A stretch of DNA of 64,000 bases from Streptomyces sp. SCSIO 30461 (GCF_037023745.1 NZ_CP146101.1:6588001-6652000); one strand, 5' to 3'. Shown: positions 46,944-55,755, counted from the first letter of the stretch. Translations and numbers: made by a program. Notes: generated by a model from the sequence alone, not told the origin.

Positions 46944-47103
46944 GCGGACCGCCGCGCTGCGGCGGTACCGCGCCGGCACGAGCCCCTGCCTTCGGCACGG
47001 GCGGCACGGACACGTGGAACCAGCGCCATGGCGGATCTGACCCGCATCTGGAGATTTGACCTGCACCTGACTTCCTGTGCGCCATCGACCACACCTGCGA
47101 CAT

Positions 47104-47134
47104 ACGACCGAACAAGTGGCACACGACCGAACAA
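47104..47134 (+). repeat. 12-bp direct repeats upstream of the terpene-synthase-like gene
   Basis: ACGACCGAACAA occurs at 47104-47115 and again at 47123-47134, 19 bases apart start to start, 22 bases before the gene start at 47156. This could be an operator or a chance repeat. Confidence 0.4.
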
Positions 47135-47155
47135 CTCAACGAGAGGAAGGCCGAC

Positions 47156-48208
47156 GTGGGGCCTGAGCTGTCCGTACCACCGCTCTTCTCTCCCATCGCC
47201 CCGGCGATCCACCCGAACCACTCCGGTATCGACGTACAGACGGCAGCGTGGGCGGAGACCTTCCGCATCGGCTCGGCGGAGCTGCGCGACGAGCTCGCCG
47301 GGCGGAGCTTCGGCTCTCTCTGCGCCCGCATCCTGCCCGAAGGCAGCGAACAGGTCGTCTCCGTCCTCTCGGACTTCATGCTGTGGCTCGCCGCGGTGGA
47401 CGAGGTGCCGGACAGGCCAGGCAGGGACGGCGCCGACGACGCGGTCGGGCTGCTGCACCGGCTTATCCGGGTCGCCCAGAACCCCGAGGCGCCGATGATG
47501 GACGACGACCCTCTCGCCGCGGGGCTTCGAGACCTGCGGCTGCGGATCGACCGGTTCGGCACCGCGGGCCAGTCCGCCCGCTGGAGCGACGCGCTGCGCG
47601 AGTACTTCTTCTCCGTCGTGTGGGAGGCGGCCCACCGGCGTGCGGGCACCCTGCCCACCCTGGGCGACTACACGCTGATGCGCCTCTACAACGGGGCGAC
47701 CTCCGTGATGCTCCCCCTCCTGGAGATGGGCCACGCCTATGAGCTCCAGCCCCATGAGCGCGACCATCCCTCGGTACGCGCCGCTGCCGAGTCGGCCTCC
47801 TTCGTCACCACATGGGACCGGGACGTCTTCTCCTACCACCGGGAGCGCCTCGGCACCGGCGCCGAGGCGAGCCACCTGAACGTCGTGCGGGTGCTCGAAC
47901 AGCAGCACGGGCTCGCTCCCGAAGATGCCCTGAAGCTGGCAGTCCGTCAGCGCGACCGGGTGATGATGCTGTTCCTGCGACTGAGCGGGAGCCTGGCCGA
48001 GCGGGGCAGCCCGCAGCTGCGGCAGTACCTGCGAGGGCTGGCCTGCTACATACGCGGCGCCCAGGACTGGGGCCTCGGGTCCCGACCCGAGCTGCTGTCG
48101 GTGTCCACCTTCACCGACACCCCGGCCGACGACGGTCACGAGCCGCTCGACATCCCTGCCATCGCCTGGTGGTGGGAGCTCGCGGCACGCCCATCGCACG
48201 CCTCCTGA
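47156..48208 (+). CDS. Terpene-synthase-family protein with altered catalytic motifs (350 aa)
   Basis: Class I bacterial terpene synthase fold, all-alpha and of normal length. The Asp-rich motif appears as DEVPD (82-86) in place of DDxxD/E. The diphosphate-sensing arginine is kept: R176 lies exactly 46 residues before the NSE position. The NSE triad reads R222-D223-VFS226-YHR229-E230, so its first metal ligand Asn is Arg. The conserved RY pair 80 residues after NSE reads R310-P311. It may therefore have unusual activity or none. The GTG has GAGAGGAAGG upstream. It follows cvnD by 213 bases on the same strand, suggesting a conservon-linked gene. Confidence 0.82.
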   Translation: MGPELSVPPLFSPIAPAIHPNHSGIDVQTAAWAETFRIGSAELRDELAGRSFGSLCARILPEGSEQVVSVLSDFMLWLAAVDEVPDRPGRDGADDAVGLLHRLIRVAQNPEAPMMDDDPLAAGLRDLRLRIDRFGTAGQSARWSDALREYFFSVVWEAAHRRAGTLPTLGDYTLMRLYNGATSVMLPLLEMGHAYELQPHERDHPSVRAAAESASFVTTWDRDVFSYHRERLGTGAEASHLNVVRVLEQQHGLAPEDALKLAVRQRDRVMMLFLRLSGSLAERGSPQLRQYLRGLACYIRGAQDWGLGSRPELLSVSTFTDTPADDGHEPLDIPAIAWWWELAARPSHAS

Positions 48209-48212
48209 TACG

Positions 48213-48248
48213 GGTCCCCGCCCCCCACGTGGCGAGGGGGCGGGGACC
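48213..48248. terminator. Bidirectional terminator
   Basis: Perfect 13-bp inverted repeat (48213-48225 GGTCCCCGCCCCC with 48236-48248), loop of ten, between the convergent terpene-synthase-like gene and the broken secreted-protein gene. Confidence 0.75.
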
Positions 48249-48262
48249 GTCGCACGATGCCG

Positions 48263-48932
48263 TCAGCGACTTCGGACGAGGACCCTTCCGGCCTTGTCGC
48301 CGGCCGCGCAGGACCGCTTCTCGGCGCTCGTCATCTTGCGGCTCTCGACGACCACGGCGTTGCTCACACCGTCGGTGCCGTTCTTGGCGGGACCGGTGAC
48401 GGTGTCGCCGAAGAACCAGTGGTAATGACCCCACTTGGGGCTGTCGTAGTGGGTCTGCCAGGTGCCGGAGACCTTCTGCATCACCTGGGCGCGGGAGATC
48501 CAGCCCACTTCCCCGGGCTTCACCGTCATGGTGAGCGAGCTGTCCTCGGTGTGCGTGCTCGTCCAGGTGTGGTTGTACGTCGCCGTCACAATCAGGTCGA
48601 CGATCCCGGCGATGTTGCCGCCCGCGGTGACCGAGACGCCCACCGAGTCCGTTGCGCCCACCGAGTCGCTCCAGCCCATGGACTGGGTCGCCGCCGAACT
48701 GGAGCAGTCGTAGAGCACGTCGGAACCCGGTGGAACTTCCCCTTGGTACGCCTTGCCGAGTACGGGCGAGTTGAAGGTGCATTTGCCCTCGCCCGAGGCG
48801 CAATCCGCGGTGAGCCGTGCGCGTGTCGGCTGCTCGTCGGCACGCCGCGGGCGATGCCGACGCCGCCGTGACGGCGCACAGAGCGGCGGCGGCCGTCATC
48901 AACCGGCCGCCGCTCCTCAGGATGTGGTGCAT
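48263..48932 (-). pseudogene. Secreted beta-rich protein gene with an apparent frameshift in the signal peptide
   Basis: From the ATG at 48932 the frame gives a good signal peptide (MHHILRSGGRLMTAAAALCA, then VTAASASPAA) but then turns into Arg-rich nonsense. One frame over, the coding sequence continues ADEQPTRARLTADCASGEGK, KCTFNSPVLGKAY and on to a stop at 48263. Removing one base near 48842 would join them as SPAA-ADEQ, a proper signal-peptidase site. The mature part (~200 aa) is rich in Ser/Thr/Gly strands (e.g. TATYNHTWTSTHTEDSSL) with several cysteines and looks like an aerolysin-type beta protein, though that is only a resemblance. It is either a pseudogene or a sequencing error. Confidence 0.7.
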
Positions 48933-49210
48933 GGTCGTTGCTGTGCCTTTCACATGGTGCAGGGGGATCGGTGAACCAGGCCGCGGCAGCACAAAACAGA
49001 CCCGTGGTCAGGGGTCCAGGCTGTCAGCGACGGTTACCGCCGTTGCATGCGAGGCTGTCCGAACGCGCGTCGGACCACACCGAGAAACGGCAAAGTTGTG
49101 GTTGATTTCACAACCGTCCCTATGTGGGTATCGATTGACAGGGACTCAAGCAGTCGCTCGATCAGGTCGAAAAGAACGGCGAAGTGATCATCTTCCCGAT
49201 TGGAGTACCC

Positions 49211-50491
49211 ATGCGACTGCTCGCGCGCGGCGCGGCGACCGCGCTGCTCGCCGCCCTGTCCCTGACCGCCCCCGGGCACGCGGCCACCGCCCAGGACCGC
49301 GGGGCCGAACCGAGACCGGGTCCCGCGCCGCTGCATCTGGCGGACGAGCCGCTCAGAGGGAGCTACATCGTCTCCCTGGAGGCCGGTGCCGACGCCGCGG
49401 CCGTCACACAGCACGCCGGAGTGAAGGCCCGCTACACCTACGACAAAGCCATGCGCGGCTTCTCCGCACGCCTGAGCAAGGAGCAGCTCGCGGCGGTACG
49501 TCTGGTGCCCGGGGTCGCGGCGGTGGAAGAGGACTCCAGGGTCTACGTCCACCGGACGCCGCCGCGTCGACCGCACTCGTTCCCGGCCGTTCCCACAGGT
49601 CTCGGCGCCCCCGGGCGGCGGGCGGACACCGCACCGCGTGCAGGGTCCGTACCGCTCCGGTCGGCGCTTGCGGCGAGCTGGGGCCTCGACCGTGCCGACC
49701 AGCGGAAACTGCCCCTGGACGGAAAGTTCGCCACCACCGCGACAGGCGACGGCACCACCGTCTACGTGGTGGACACCGGAATCGACTACAAGCACAGCGA
49801 GTTCGGCGGACGCGCTCTCTACGGCTTCGACTCGGTGGGCGACGGACGCCGCGGGCGGGACTGCGACGGCCACGGCACCCATGTGGCGGGCACGGTGGGC
49901 GGGGCGACCTACGGGTTCGCCAGAAAGGCCACGCTGGTGAGTGTGCGGGTGCTCGACTGCGACGGGGTCGGTGCCTGGTCGGGGATCATCGCCGGACTCG
50001 ACTGGGTGGTCCGCAACGCCAAACCGCGTGCCGTGCTGACCGCCTCCCTGGGCGGCACCAAGTCCCCCTCCGTGAACGGCGCGGCCGACGCGGTCTTCGC
50101 CCGCGGTGTGCTTCCGGTCATCGCGGCGGGGAACTCGGCCGACGACGCGTGCCGGACCTCACCCGCCAGCACTCCCCGGGTCGTCACGGTCGGCGCGGTA
50201 GACCGTACGGACACCGAGGCGGACTTCAGCAACTACGGCCGCTGCCTGGACCTCTACGCCCCCGGCACCGAGATCGTGTCGGCCCTGCTGGGCGGCGGCA
50301 GCACCCAGATGAGCGGTACGTCGATGGCGGCCCCGCATGTGGCGGGCGTGGCGGCGCTCTACCGCGGCGCCCACCCGGACGCCAGTCCGAAGGCCGTCAG
50401 CGACTGGCTGGTCGGCCAAGCCACCAAGAAGGCCATCCGCAACCTGTCGCCCGGCTCCCCCGACCGGCTGCTGTACACGGCGGGACTTTGA
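49211..50491 (+). CDS. Secreted subtilisin-like protease, proteinase K type (426 aa)
   Basis: Signal peptide (residues 1-~27, LLARGAATALLAALSLTA), an I9 inhibitor-type propeptide (GSYIVSLEAGADAAAVTQHA ... AAVEEDSRVYV, ~50-112), a linker, then the S8 catalytic domain: D188 (VVDTGIDYKH), H221 (GHGTHVAGT), oxyanion N308 (AAGNSADD) and S371 (GTSMAAPHVAG). This is the typical extracellular proteinase K-like layout with no extra C-terminal domain. The ATG at 49211 has GGAG five bases upstream. It stands alone, divergent from the broken secreted-protein gene. Confidence 0.95.
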   Translation: MRLLARGAATALLAALSLTAPGHAATAQDRGAEPRPGPAPLHLADEPLRGSYIVSLEAGADAAAVTQHAGVKARYTYDKAMRGFSARLSKEQLAAVRLVPGVAAVEEDSRVYVHRTPPRRPHSFPAVPTGLGAPGRRADTAPRAGSVPLRSALAASWGLDRADQRKLPLDGKFATTATGDGTTVYVVDTGIDYKHSEFGGRALYGFDSVGDGRRGRDCDGHGTHVAGTVGGATYGFARKATLVSVRVLDCDGVGAWSGIIAGLDWVVRNAKPRAVLTASLGGTKSPSVNGAADAVFARGVLPVIAAGNSADDACRTSPASTPRVVTVGAVDRTDTEADFSNYGRCLDLYAPGTEIVSALLGGGSTQMSGTSMAAPHVAGVAALYRGAHPDASPKAVSDWLVGQATKKAIRNLSPGSPDRLLYTAGL

Positions 50492-50590
50492 CCGACGCCC
50501 CCAGCCGGGAGCGGGGCGGCCGGGGCGGCCCTGCCCCGACCGCCTCCGTCGACCGTGGCGGCCTGGACGCGAGCCCCCGCGGGAACGTCC

Positions 50591-50626
50591 GAGGGCGCCC
50601 GACCGATGCTTCCGTCGGGCGCCCTC
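50591..50626. terminator. Bidirectional terminator after the S8 protease
   Basis: Perfect 12-bp inverted repeat (50591-50602 GAGGGCGCCCGA with 50615-50626) with a 12-base loop, between two convergent genes. Confidence 0.75.
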
Positions 50627-50672
50627 AGGCGTGTCTGCGTCCGGCTGGGCGAGCAGGTGCCGTGCCCGGGGC

Positions 50673-50915
50673 CTACTTGTGGGCGGTACGGGCCCGGTCG
50701 GACTTGTCCAGCACCATCACCAGGCCCGCGATCACCAGGAACAGCACGATCGGCAGCACCACGTACAGCCCGACCGTCTGGACCGCACTCAGGCCGGGAC
50801 CCGGGTCGTCACCGTCGTCGCGGGTCAGCGCGAGCGCCGGGGACGACATGAGCAACATCATCAGCGTCGTACCGGCCGCGACGGCGCCGGCGCGCAGGGC
50901 GTTCTTCTTGTCCAC
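50673..50915 (-). CDS. Small membrane protein with signal sequence (80 aa)
   Basis: N-terminal signal or anchor (VDKKNALRAGAVAAGTTLMM, then LLMSSPALALT), an acidic outside linker (RDDGDDPGPG), then a second membrane helix (VGLYVVLPIVLFLVIAGLVM) and a basic tail. This is a common small Streptomyces protein of unknown function. The GTG at 50915 gives a normal signal peptide; a GTG at 50936, overlapping the malQ stop by one base, is an alternative that would couple it to malQ. It directly follows malQ on the same strand. Confidence 0.75.
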   Translation of the reverse strand: MDKKNALRAGAVAAGTTLMMLLMSSPALALTRDDGDDPGPGLSAVQTVGLYVVLPIVLFLVIAGLVMVLDKSDRARTAHK

Positions 50916-50935
50916 GGTGCAAACGTAGCGAACCA

Positions 50936-53290
50936 CTAAGCGGGCCGCGCGCCCGGGGTGCCCGTATGGGAGACCTCCCCCGCTGGGCCGGTCGCGGGCC
51001 GCTGCCGGAACACCTCCATCAGGGCATGCAGCCGCGGCGACGCCGCCAGCGCCTCAAGGGGCAGCGGACGCCCACCCGAGTCGGCGACGGGCAGCCGCCA
51101 GTTCGGGTACTGGTCCCAGGTGCCCGGGAGGTTCTGCGGTCTTCGGTCCCCCACGGCGTCCGGCAGCCAGACACCCACCATCCGCGCCGGCGTGCGGAGC
51201 AGGAACCGGTAGACGGCGCGGATGCCGCCCTCCTCGTCGAGCCTGCCCTCGGGCAGCAGTCCCAGCCTGGCCAGATACGCCAGCCACTGCTCCACATCGG
51301 CCGACTCGTCCCGGTGCTCCTGCTCCAGGGGCCGGGCCAGCAGACCGAGGCGGTGGCGCAGCGCCACATGGTCGCCGCTGAGCCGGGCGGCGGTGGACGG
51401 CAGATCATGGGTGGTGGCCGTCGCCACACACCCCTCCCGCCACTCCCCGGCGGGCAGCGGGCGGCCCGACCCGGCCCAGTCGCGCTCGAACCAGAGCACG
51501 GACGTGCCCAGTACGCCCCGGCGCGCCAAGGCCTCGCGGACGCCGGGCTCGACCGTGCCGAGGTCCTCCCCTATGACCACGGCCCCCGCCCGGTCCGCCT
51601 CGAGCACCAGCACGGCGAGCATCGCCTCCGCGTCGTACCGGACGTATGTGCCGTCGGTCGGCTCGGCGCCGATCGGCACCCACCACAACCGGAAGATGCC
51701 CATCACATGGTCGAGCCGCAGGGCGCCCGCATGGCGCAGCAGCTCCCGGAGGAGCCCCCGGTACGGAACGTAGCCGGAGGCAGCGAGGGCGTCGGGCCGC
51801 CACGGGGGCAGGCCCCAGTCCTGTCCTCGTGCGTTGAAGGCGTCGGGCGGCGCGCCGACCGACATCCCTCCCGCGAAGACGTCCTGCTGGGCCCAGGCGT
51901 CCGCGCCGCCCGGGTGCACGCCCACGGCGAGGTCGTGCACCACACCGACGGCCATTCCCGCGTCCCGGGCGGCGCGCGACGCCGCGGCCAGTTGCTCGTC
52001 GGTCAGCCAGGCCAGCCTGCAGTGGAAGTCGACCCGGTCCATCAGCTCGCCCCGGGCCCGGGCGGTCTCCGTGGAGCGGGGGTCGCGCAGGCCGGACGGC
52101 CAGCGGTGCCAGTCGGAGCCGTGGACCTCGGCCAGCGCACACCAGGTCGCGTGGTCGTCCAGCGCCTGGCCCCGCTCGGCGAGGAAGTCGCAGTAGGCGG
52201 CCCGCCTGCCGGGCCCCAGCGGGACGCGGTGGAGCAGTTCCAGGGCCTGGAGCTTGAGCGCCCACACCGCGTCCCGGTCGATCAGCGCGCCCTTGTCCAG
52301 CACCGAGGCTCGCAGTCCCGCCGCCTTCTCGGCGAGCGCCTCAAGGCGCAGCCGGTCGGGGCCGGTGACATGGGCGTACTCGGGGACGTCCTCGATCCGC
52401 AGATGCACCGGATCGGGGAAGCGGCGTGAGCTCGGGCGGTACGGGGAGGGGTCGGTGGGCGCTCCGGGCACGGCCGCGTGCAGGGGGTTCACCTGGACGA
52501 ACCCGGTGCCGAGCGAACGTCCGGCCCAGCTCGCCAGTTCGGCGAGGTCGCCGAGGTCGCCCATGCCCCAGGAGCGCCCGGACAGCAGGGAGTAGAGCTG
52601 CACCAGGAACCCGTGTGCGCGCCGTGGCGGCTGGGGCGCGGCGTCAGGGGCGACGACGAGGCAGGCCTTGGCCGTGCGGCCGTCGGTGGTCCGCACGTCC
52701 AGACGGTGCACTCCGGTGGGCAGCAGGGCCCAGGGAGCCTCGGCATGGGAGGCGTGGGCTGCCGCCGGGGCCGGTGGCACCAGGCCGGGCACGCCGGGCT
52801 CCCGCGGGTCGGGCTCCTCGGGCAGGCCCGGTGTCAGCATGGCCGCGTCCGGTGCCGCCGCCAGGTCCCCGATGGCCGGAGGCAGCTCCGCCGTGAGCGC
52901 ACCTGCGGCACGGGGTACACCGCCGACGGCGCCGTGCGGTTCCCGCCATTCGCGCGTGCCGCCTGCCTCCAGCCGGACTCGCACCCGAGTGCCGGGCGGA
53001 AGAGCGACGGGCGCCCCGGGGGTGCTCTGCCCGGCGGCTGGAGACCCGGCGGGTTCCAGGGGCCCGGCGGCCGGGATCCAGAGGACCACCGTCGGCGGCA
53101 GCAGTCGGTCCGCGGCGGCGGCTTCGGCGGCGGAGAGCGCGGAGCGGACGGCCTCCGGAGCGGAGGCGTCGACGCCCAGCGCGGCGAGGACTGCGACCAC
53201 CGTGGCCTCGGGGACCGGGACGGTGACACCAGGTGAAGGCGAGTGGGTGGTGGCGACACCGTGCAACGCGGCCAGGCGGTCCAGGCCCAT
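50936..53290 (-). CDS. malQ: 4-alpha-glucanotransferase, amylomaltase (784 aa)
   Basis: GH77 enzyme that transfers alpha-1,4-glucan segments between maltooligosaccharides and releases glucose, in the cytoplasm. The N-terminal ~230 residues form the long actinobacterial extension, with a Pro/Ala-rich linker. The catalytic barrel has FLVQLYSLLSGRSWGMGDLG, the nucleophile Asp region LRLDHVMGIFRLWW, the acid/base Glu region VIGEDLGTV and the stabilising Asp in TTHDLPST. Starts ATG 53290 with GGAG five bases upstream; that Shine-Dalgarno lies inside the last codons of the preceding small repeat gene, whose stop touches the malQ start. Confidence 0.94.
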   Translation of the reverse strand: MGLDRLAALHGVATTHSPSPGVTVPVPEATVVAVLAALGVDASAPEAVRSALSAAEAAAADRLLPPTVVLWIPAAGPLEPAGSPAAGQSTPGAPVALPPGTRVRVRLEAGGTREWREPHGAVGGVPRAAGALTAELPPAIGDLAAAPDAAMLTPGLPEEPDPREPGVPGLVPPAPAAAHASHAEAPWALLPTGVHRLDVRTTDGRTAKACLVVAPDAAPQPPRRAHGFLVQLYSLLSGRSWGMGDLGDLAELASWAGRSLGTGFVQVNPLHAAVPGAPTDPSPYRPSSRRFPDPVHLRIEDVPEYAHVTGPDRLRLEALAEKAAGLRASVLDKGALIDRDAVWALKLQALELLHRVPLGPGRRAAYCDFLAERGQALDDHATWCALAEVHGSDWHRWPSGLRDPRSTETARARGELMDRVDFHCRLAWLTDEQLAAASRAARDAGMAVGVVHDLAVGVHPGGADAWAQQDVFAGGMSVGAPPDAFNARGQDWGLPPWRPDALAASGYVPYRGLLRELLRHAGALRLDHVMGIFRLWWVPIGAEPTDGTYVRYDAEAMLAVLVLEADRAGAVVIGEDLGTVEPGVREALARRGVLGTSVLWFERDWAGSGRPLPAGEWREGCVATATTHDLPSTAARLSGDHVALRHRLGLLARPLEQEHRDESADVEQWLAYLARLGLLPEGRLDEEGGIRAVYRFLLRTPARMVGVWLPDAVGDRRPQNLPGTWDQYPNWRLPVADSGGRPLPLEALAASPRLHALMEVFRQRPATGPAGEVSHTGTPGARPA

Positions 53291-53518
53291 TCAGACTCCT
53301 GGGGACTCCGAGCCGCCGGCCGGGCCGGGGGCGGTGGGTTCGCTGGTGAGGGGGGTTGCTGCGGTGAGCGGGGGCTCGCTGGTCAGCGGCAGGGCATCAG
53401 CGAGCGGGGGCTCGCTGGTCAGCGGTGCGGCGATGGAGAGCGAGGGCTCGCTCGTGAGCGGCCCGGGCACCTGTTTGGACAGGGTCGCGGTGAACCGAAG
53501 CGGGGCGGACGTGGCCAC
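53291..53518 (-). CDS. Small protein of 12-residue tandem repeats in front of malQ (75 aa)
   Basis: Starts at GTG 53518 with a very good Shine-Dalgarno (GAGGAGG, five bases spacing). The product opens MATSAPLRFTATLSKQVPG and then contains four imperfect 12-residue repeats built on PLTSEPPL (e.g. PLTSEPSLSIAAPLTSEPPL), ending GPAGGSESPGV. It has no membrane helix or Cys. The stop TGA directly precedes the malQ ATG, so ribosomes ending here could reload onto malQ. It may be a real small protein or a translated leader that couples to malQ. I do not recognise a family. The strong ribosome-binding site is the main evidence that it is translated. Confidence 0.55.
   Translation of the reverse strand: MATSAPLRFTATLSKQVPGPLTSEPSLSIAAPLTSEPPLADALPLTSEPPLTAATPLTSEPTAPGPAGGSESPGV
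53330..53473 (-). repeat. Four imperfect 36-bp tandem repeats
   Basis: Units begin at 53330, 53366, 53402 and 53438. The middle two share 24 identical bases (GAGCGGGGGCTCGCTGGTCA then GCGG, plus strand). The period of 36 keeps the reading frame and encodes the 12-residue repeats of the small gene before malQ. Confidence 0.85.
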
Positions 53519-53906
53519 AGGGGCCTCCTCAGGTCGGCTGCGGGTTCGTACGGGTCAGTTGCAGCCCTACCCATTGGGCGGAGCCGCAGACGTACGCCCC
53601 GCCTCAACGTGTGCTGCGTCACATTCTGCGTCACGCGCGGAAGTTGAGCTGTCACCGCGCGCGGACACGCGCGCAGCCGGCGAAGAGGGCACGGTGGGCG
53701 GCGGCGCCGCCTCCGTCACCGCATGGGTCGCGGGCCGACCGCCGGTGCGGAGTCGGTCACGCAGATGTCGACGCCGGAGCGACGAGGGAGGCCGGTCGCC
53801 GGGATCCGGAAGGAGCAGGCAGACTGCGGACTGCGGCCACCGCCCAGGCGGCCGTCCGGCGGACCGCCCGGCCACGGGCGTGACCGGGCGACACGAAGGC
53901 CCGGTC
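53519..53906. other. Intergenic region upstream of the malQ unit, with short direct repeats
   Basis: 388 bases between the HNH gene and the repeat-peptide gene, both on the minus strand. TGCGTCAC occurs twice at 53615-53622 and 53627-53634 (12-base period) about 100 bases before the repeat-peptide start and could be an operator. An open frame at 53567-53875 exists but is Arg/Pro-rich and unconvincing. Confidence 0.4.
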
Positions 53907-54443
53907 TCAGGCTGAGACGCCGTCGATCCGGGCCATCACATCATCCGCTCCGTACGGTTGCAGGTACGGCAGCCACCGCGGGTCCCGGTGCCCGGTCCCG
54001 ATGATCCGCCACGCGAGACCGCTCGGCGGTGCCGGTTGATGCCGCAGCCGCCAGCCCACCTCGTGCAGGTGCCGGTCCGCCTTGACGTGGTTGCAGCGGC
54101 GGCAGGCCGCCACCACGTTGTCCCAGACGTGCTGGCCCCCGCGACTGCGCGGAATGACGTGGTCGACGCTGGTCGCGACGCCACCGCAGTACATGCAGCG
54201 TCCTCCGTCGCGTGCGAACAACGCGCGCCGGGTCAGAGGAACGGGCCCCCGGTAGGGGACCCGCACGAAGCGCTTGAGCCTCACCACGCTGGGCGCGGGG
54301 ATCGCCCGGGTGGCGCTGTGCATGAAGGCGCCGGACTCCTCGAGGCAGACGGCCTTGTTCTCGAGGACGAGAACGAGTGCGCGGCGGAGCGGTACGACGC
54401 CAAGGGGCTCGTACGACGCGTTGAGGACCAGGACATGCGGCAC
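53907..54443 (-). CDS. HNH endonuclease family protein (178 aa)
   Basis: The opening VPHVLVLNASYEPLGVVPLR and AVCLEESGAFMHSA are typical of a widespread actinobacterial HNH family. The HNH core is at the C-terminal side: CMYCGG, VDHVIPRSRGGQHVWDNVV (DH and N) and ACRRCNHVKADR (last H), with four zinc-binding cysteines. The target is unknown. The start is a GTG at 54443 with AAGGAGG six bases upstream. A longer open frame to 54947 runs back over the mscS gene and is rejected. The 274-base gap to the divergent mscS gene must hold both promoters. Confidence 0.9.
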   Translation of the reverse strand: MPHVLVLNASYEPLGVVPLRRALVLVLENKAVCLEESGAFMHSATRAIPAPSVVRLKRFVRVPYRGPVPLTRRALFARDGGRCMYCGGVATSVDHVIPRSRGGQHVWDNVVAACRRCNHVKADRHLHEVGWRLRHQPAPPSGLAWRIIGTGHRDPRWLPYLQPYGADDVMARIDGVSA

Positions 54444-54717
54444 GGATGCCTCCTTGTACGCCGGCGGCGCGTGGCTCGCGCCGGGACGATCTGCCCTCAG
54501 TCTCTCCTCCTGCCTGGTCGAAGCGCCACTACGTACCTGTAACGGGCCGGGACGATTTTCTGTGTGGTCGGCCACATCGCCGACCCCTCCCCGACTCGTG
54601 CTCACGCCCGGAACATCCCCGAGTGACCCTTGTCTCTCCTTCGCAGATAACGCTCGGGTCACGATGGATCCCCCGTTAGTGTGGTGAAGCCGCAGCAAGA
54701 TCTGGAGGTACCCAGCC

Positions 54718-55755
54718 GTGTTCCTGGCCGTCGATCCGTCCACCCCGCCCGTCACCCTCGACGAGGCCGCGGAGCGGGCCAACGACGCAGCGAGCTGGGT
54801 GGAGCAGAACTGGTCCACCTGGCTGAACGTAGGCCTGCGGATCCTGCTGATCGTGGCGATCGCCGTGGTGCTGCGGATCTTCGTCCGCCGAACCCTCACC
54901 AAGCTGATCGAACGAATGAACCGCAGCGTCCAGGCCGTCGAGGGCACCGCACTCGGCGGGCTCCTGGTGAACGCCGAACGCCGCCGTCAGCGTTCGGAGG
55001 CGATCGGCTCGGTACTCCGTTCGGTGGCGTCGTTCCTGATCATGGGCACGGCGGGCCTGATGGTACTCGGCGCTCTGGACATCAATCTCGCCCCGCTGCT
55101 GGCCTCCGCGGGTGTCGCGGGTGTGGCGCTGGGCTTCGGCGCCCGGAACCTGGTCACCGACTTCCTCTCCGGCGTGTTCATGATCATCGAGGACCAGTAC
55201 GGCGTCGGCGACACGGTCGACGCGGGTGTGGCGTCCGGTGAGGTGATCGAGGTCGGTCTGCGTGTCACCAAGCTGCGCGGGGACAACGGGGAGATCTGGT
55301 ACGTCCGCAATGGCGAGGTCAAGCGCATCGGAAACCTGAGCCAGGGCTGGGCCACGGCGTCCGTCGACGTGAACGTGCGGCCGACCGAGGACCTCGACAC
55401 GGTCAGGAAGACCATCGGGCACGCGGCGGCCGTGATGTCCAAGGACGAGCCCTGGAACGAGCGCTTGTGGGGTCCGGTCGAGATCCTGGGCCTCACCGAG
55501 GTGATGCTGGACCGGATGACCGTGTCCGTCTCCGCGAAGACCATGCCAGGCCAGGCACTCCGCGTGGAGCGCGAGCTGCGCTGGCGCATCAAGCAGGCGT
55601 TCGACGAGGCGGGCATCCGGATCGTCGGCGGCTTGCCTGCCCAGACCGGAGACGAACAGGCGGCCGCGGACCCGACCGCGGGCATGGCCGCGCCGTCCGC
55701 GTACGCGTCGAGCACCTCTCCGCAGTCGGTCGCGGCTTCCCCGCTGACCAAGTGA
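54718..55755 (+). CDS. mscS: Mechanosensitive channel, MscS family (345 aa)
   Basis: Releases solutes on hypo-osmotic shock. Membrane helices at about residues 34-55 (WLNVGLRILLIVAIAVVLRI) and 100-125, then the pore helix ASAGVAGVALGFGARNLVTD, with the Ala/Gly pattern of MscS TM3, followed by DFLSGVFMIIEDQYGVGDTV at the start of the beta domain. The C-terminal cytoplasmic cage is complete and ends in a Pro/Ser/Ala tail. The GTG start at 54718 has GGAGG nine bases upstream. It ends 43 bases before the GH4-kinase scar. Confidence 0.93.
   Translation: MFLAVDPSTPPVTLDEAAERANDAASWVEQNWSTWLNVGLRILLIVAIAVVLRIFVRRTLTKLIERMNRSVQAVEGTALGGLLVNAERRRQRSEAIGSVLRSVASFLIMGTAGLMVLGALDINLAPLLASAGVAGVALGFGARNLVTDFLSGVFMIIEDQYGVGDTVDAGVASGEVIEVGLRVTKLRGDNGEIWYVRNGEVKRIGNLSQGWATASVDVNVRPTEDLDTVRKTIGHAAAVMSKDEPWNERLWGPVEILGLTEVMLDRMTVSVSAKTMPGQALRVERELRWRIKQAFDEAGIRIVGGLPAQTGDEQAAADPTAGMAAPSAYASSTSPQSVAASPLTK

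Noticed and set aside
53330..53473. CRISPR-like array
   Set aside because: The four units are contiguous 36-bp tandem repeats without unique spacers and keep a reading frame.
53567..53875. 102-codon minus-strand open frame between the malQ unit and the HNH gene
   Set aside because: Arg/Pro/Ser-rich, no ribosome-binding site and no recognisable pattern.
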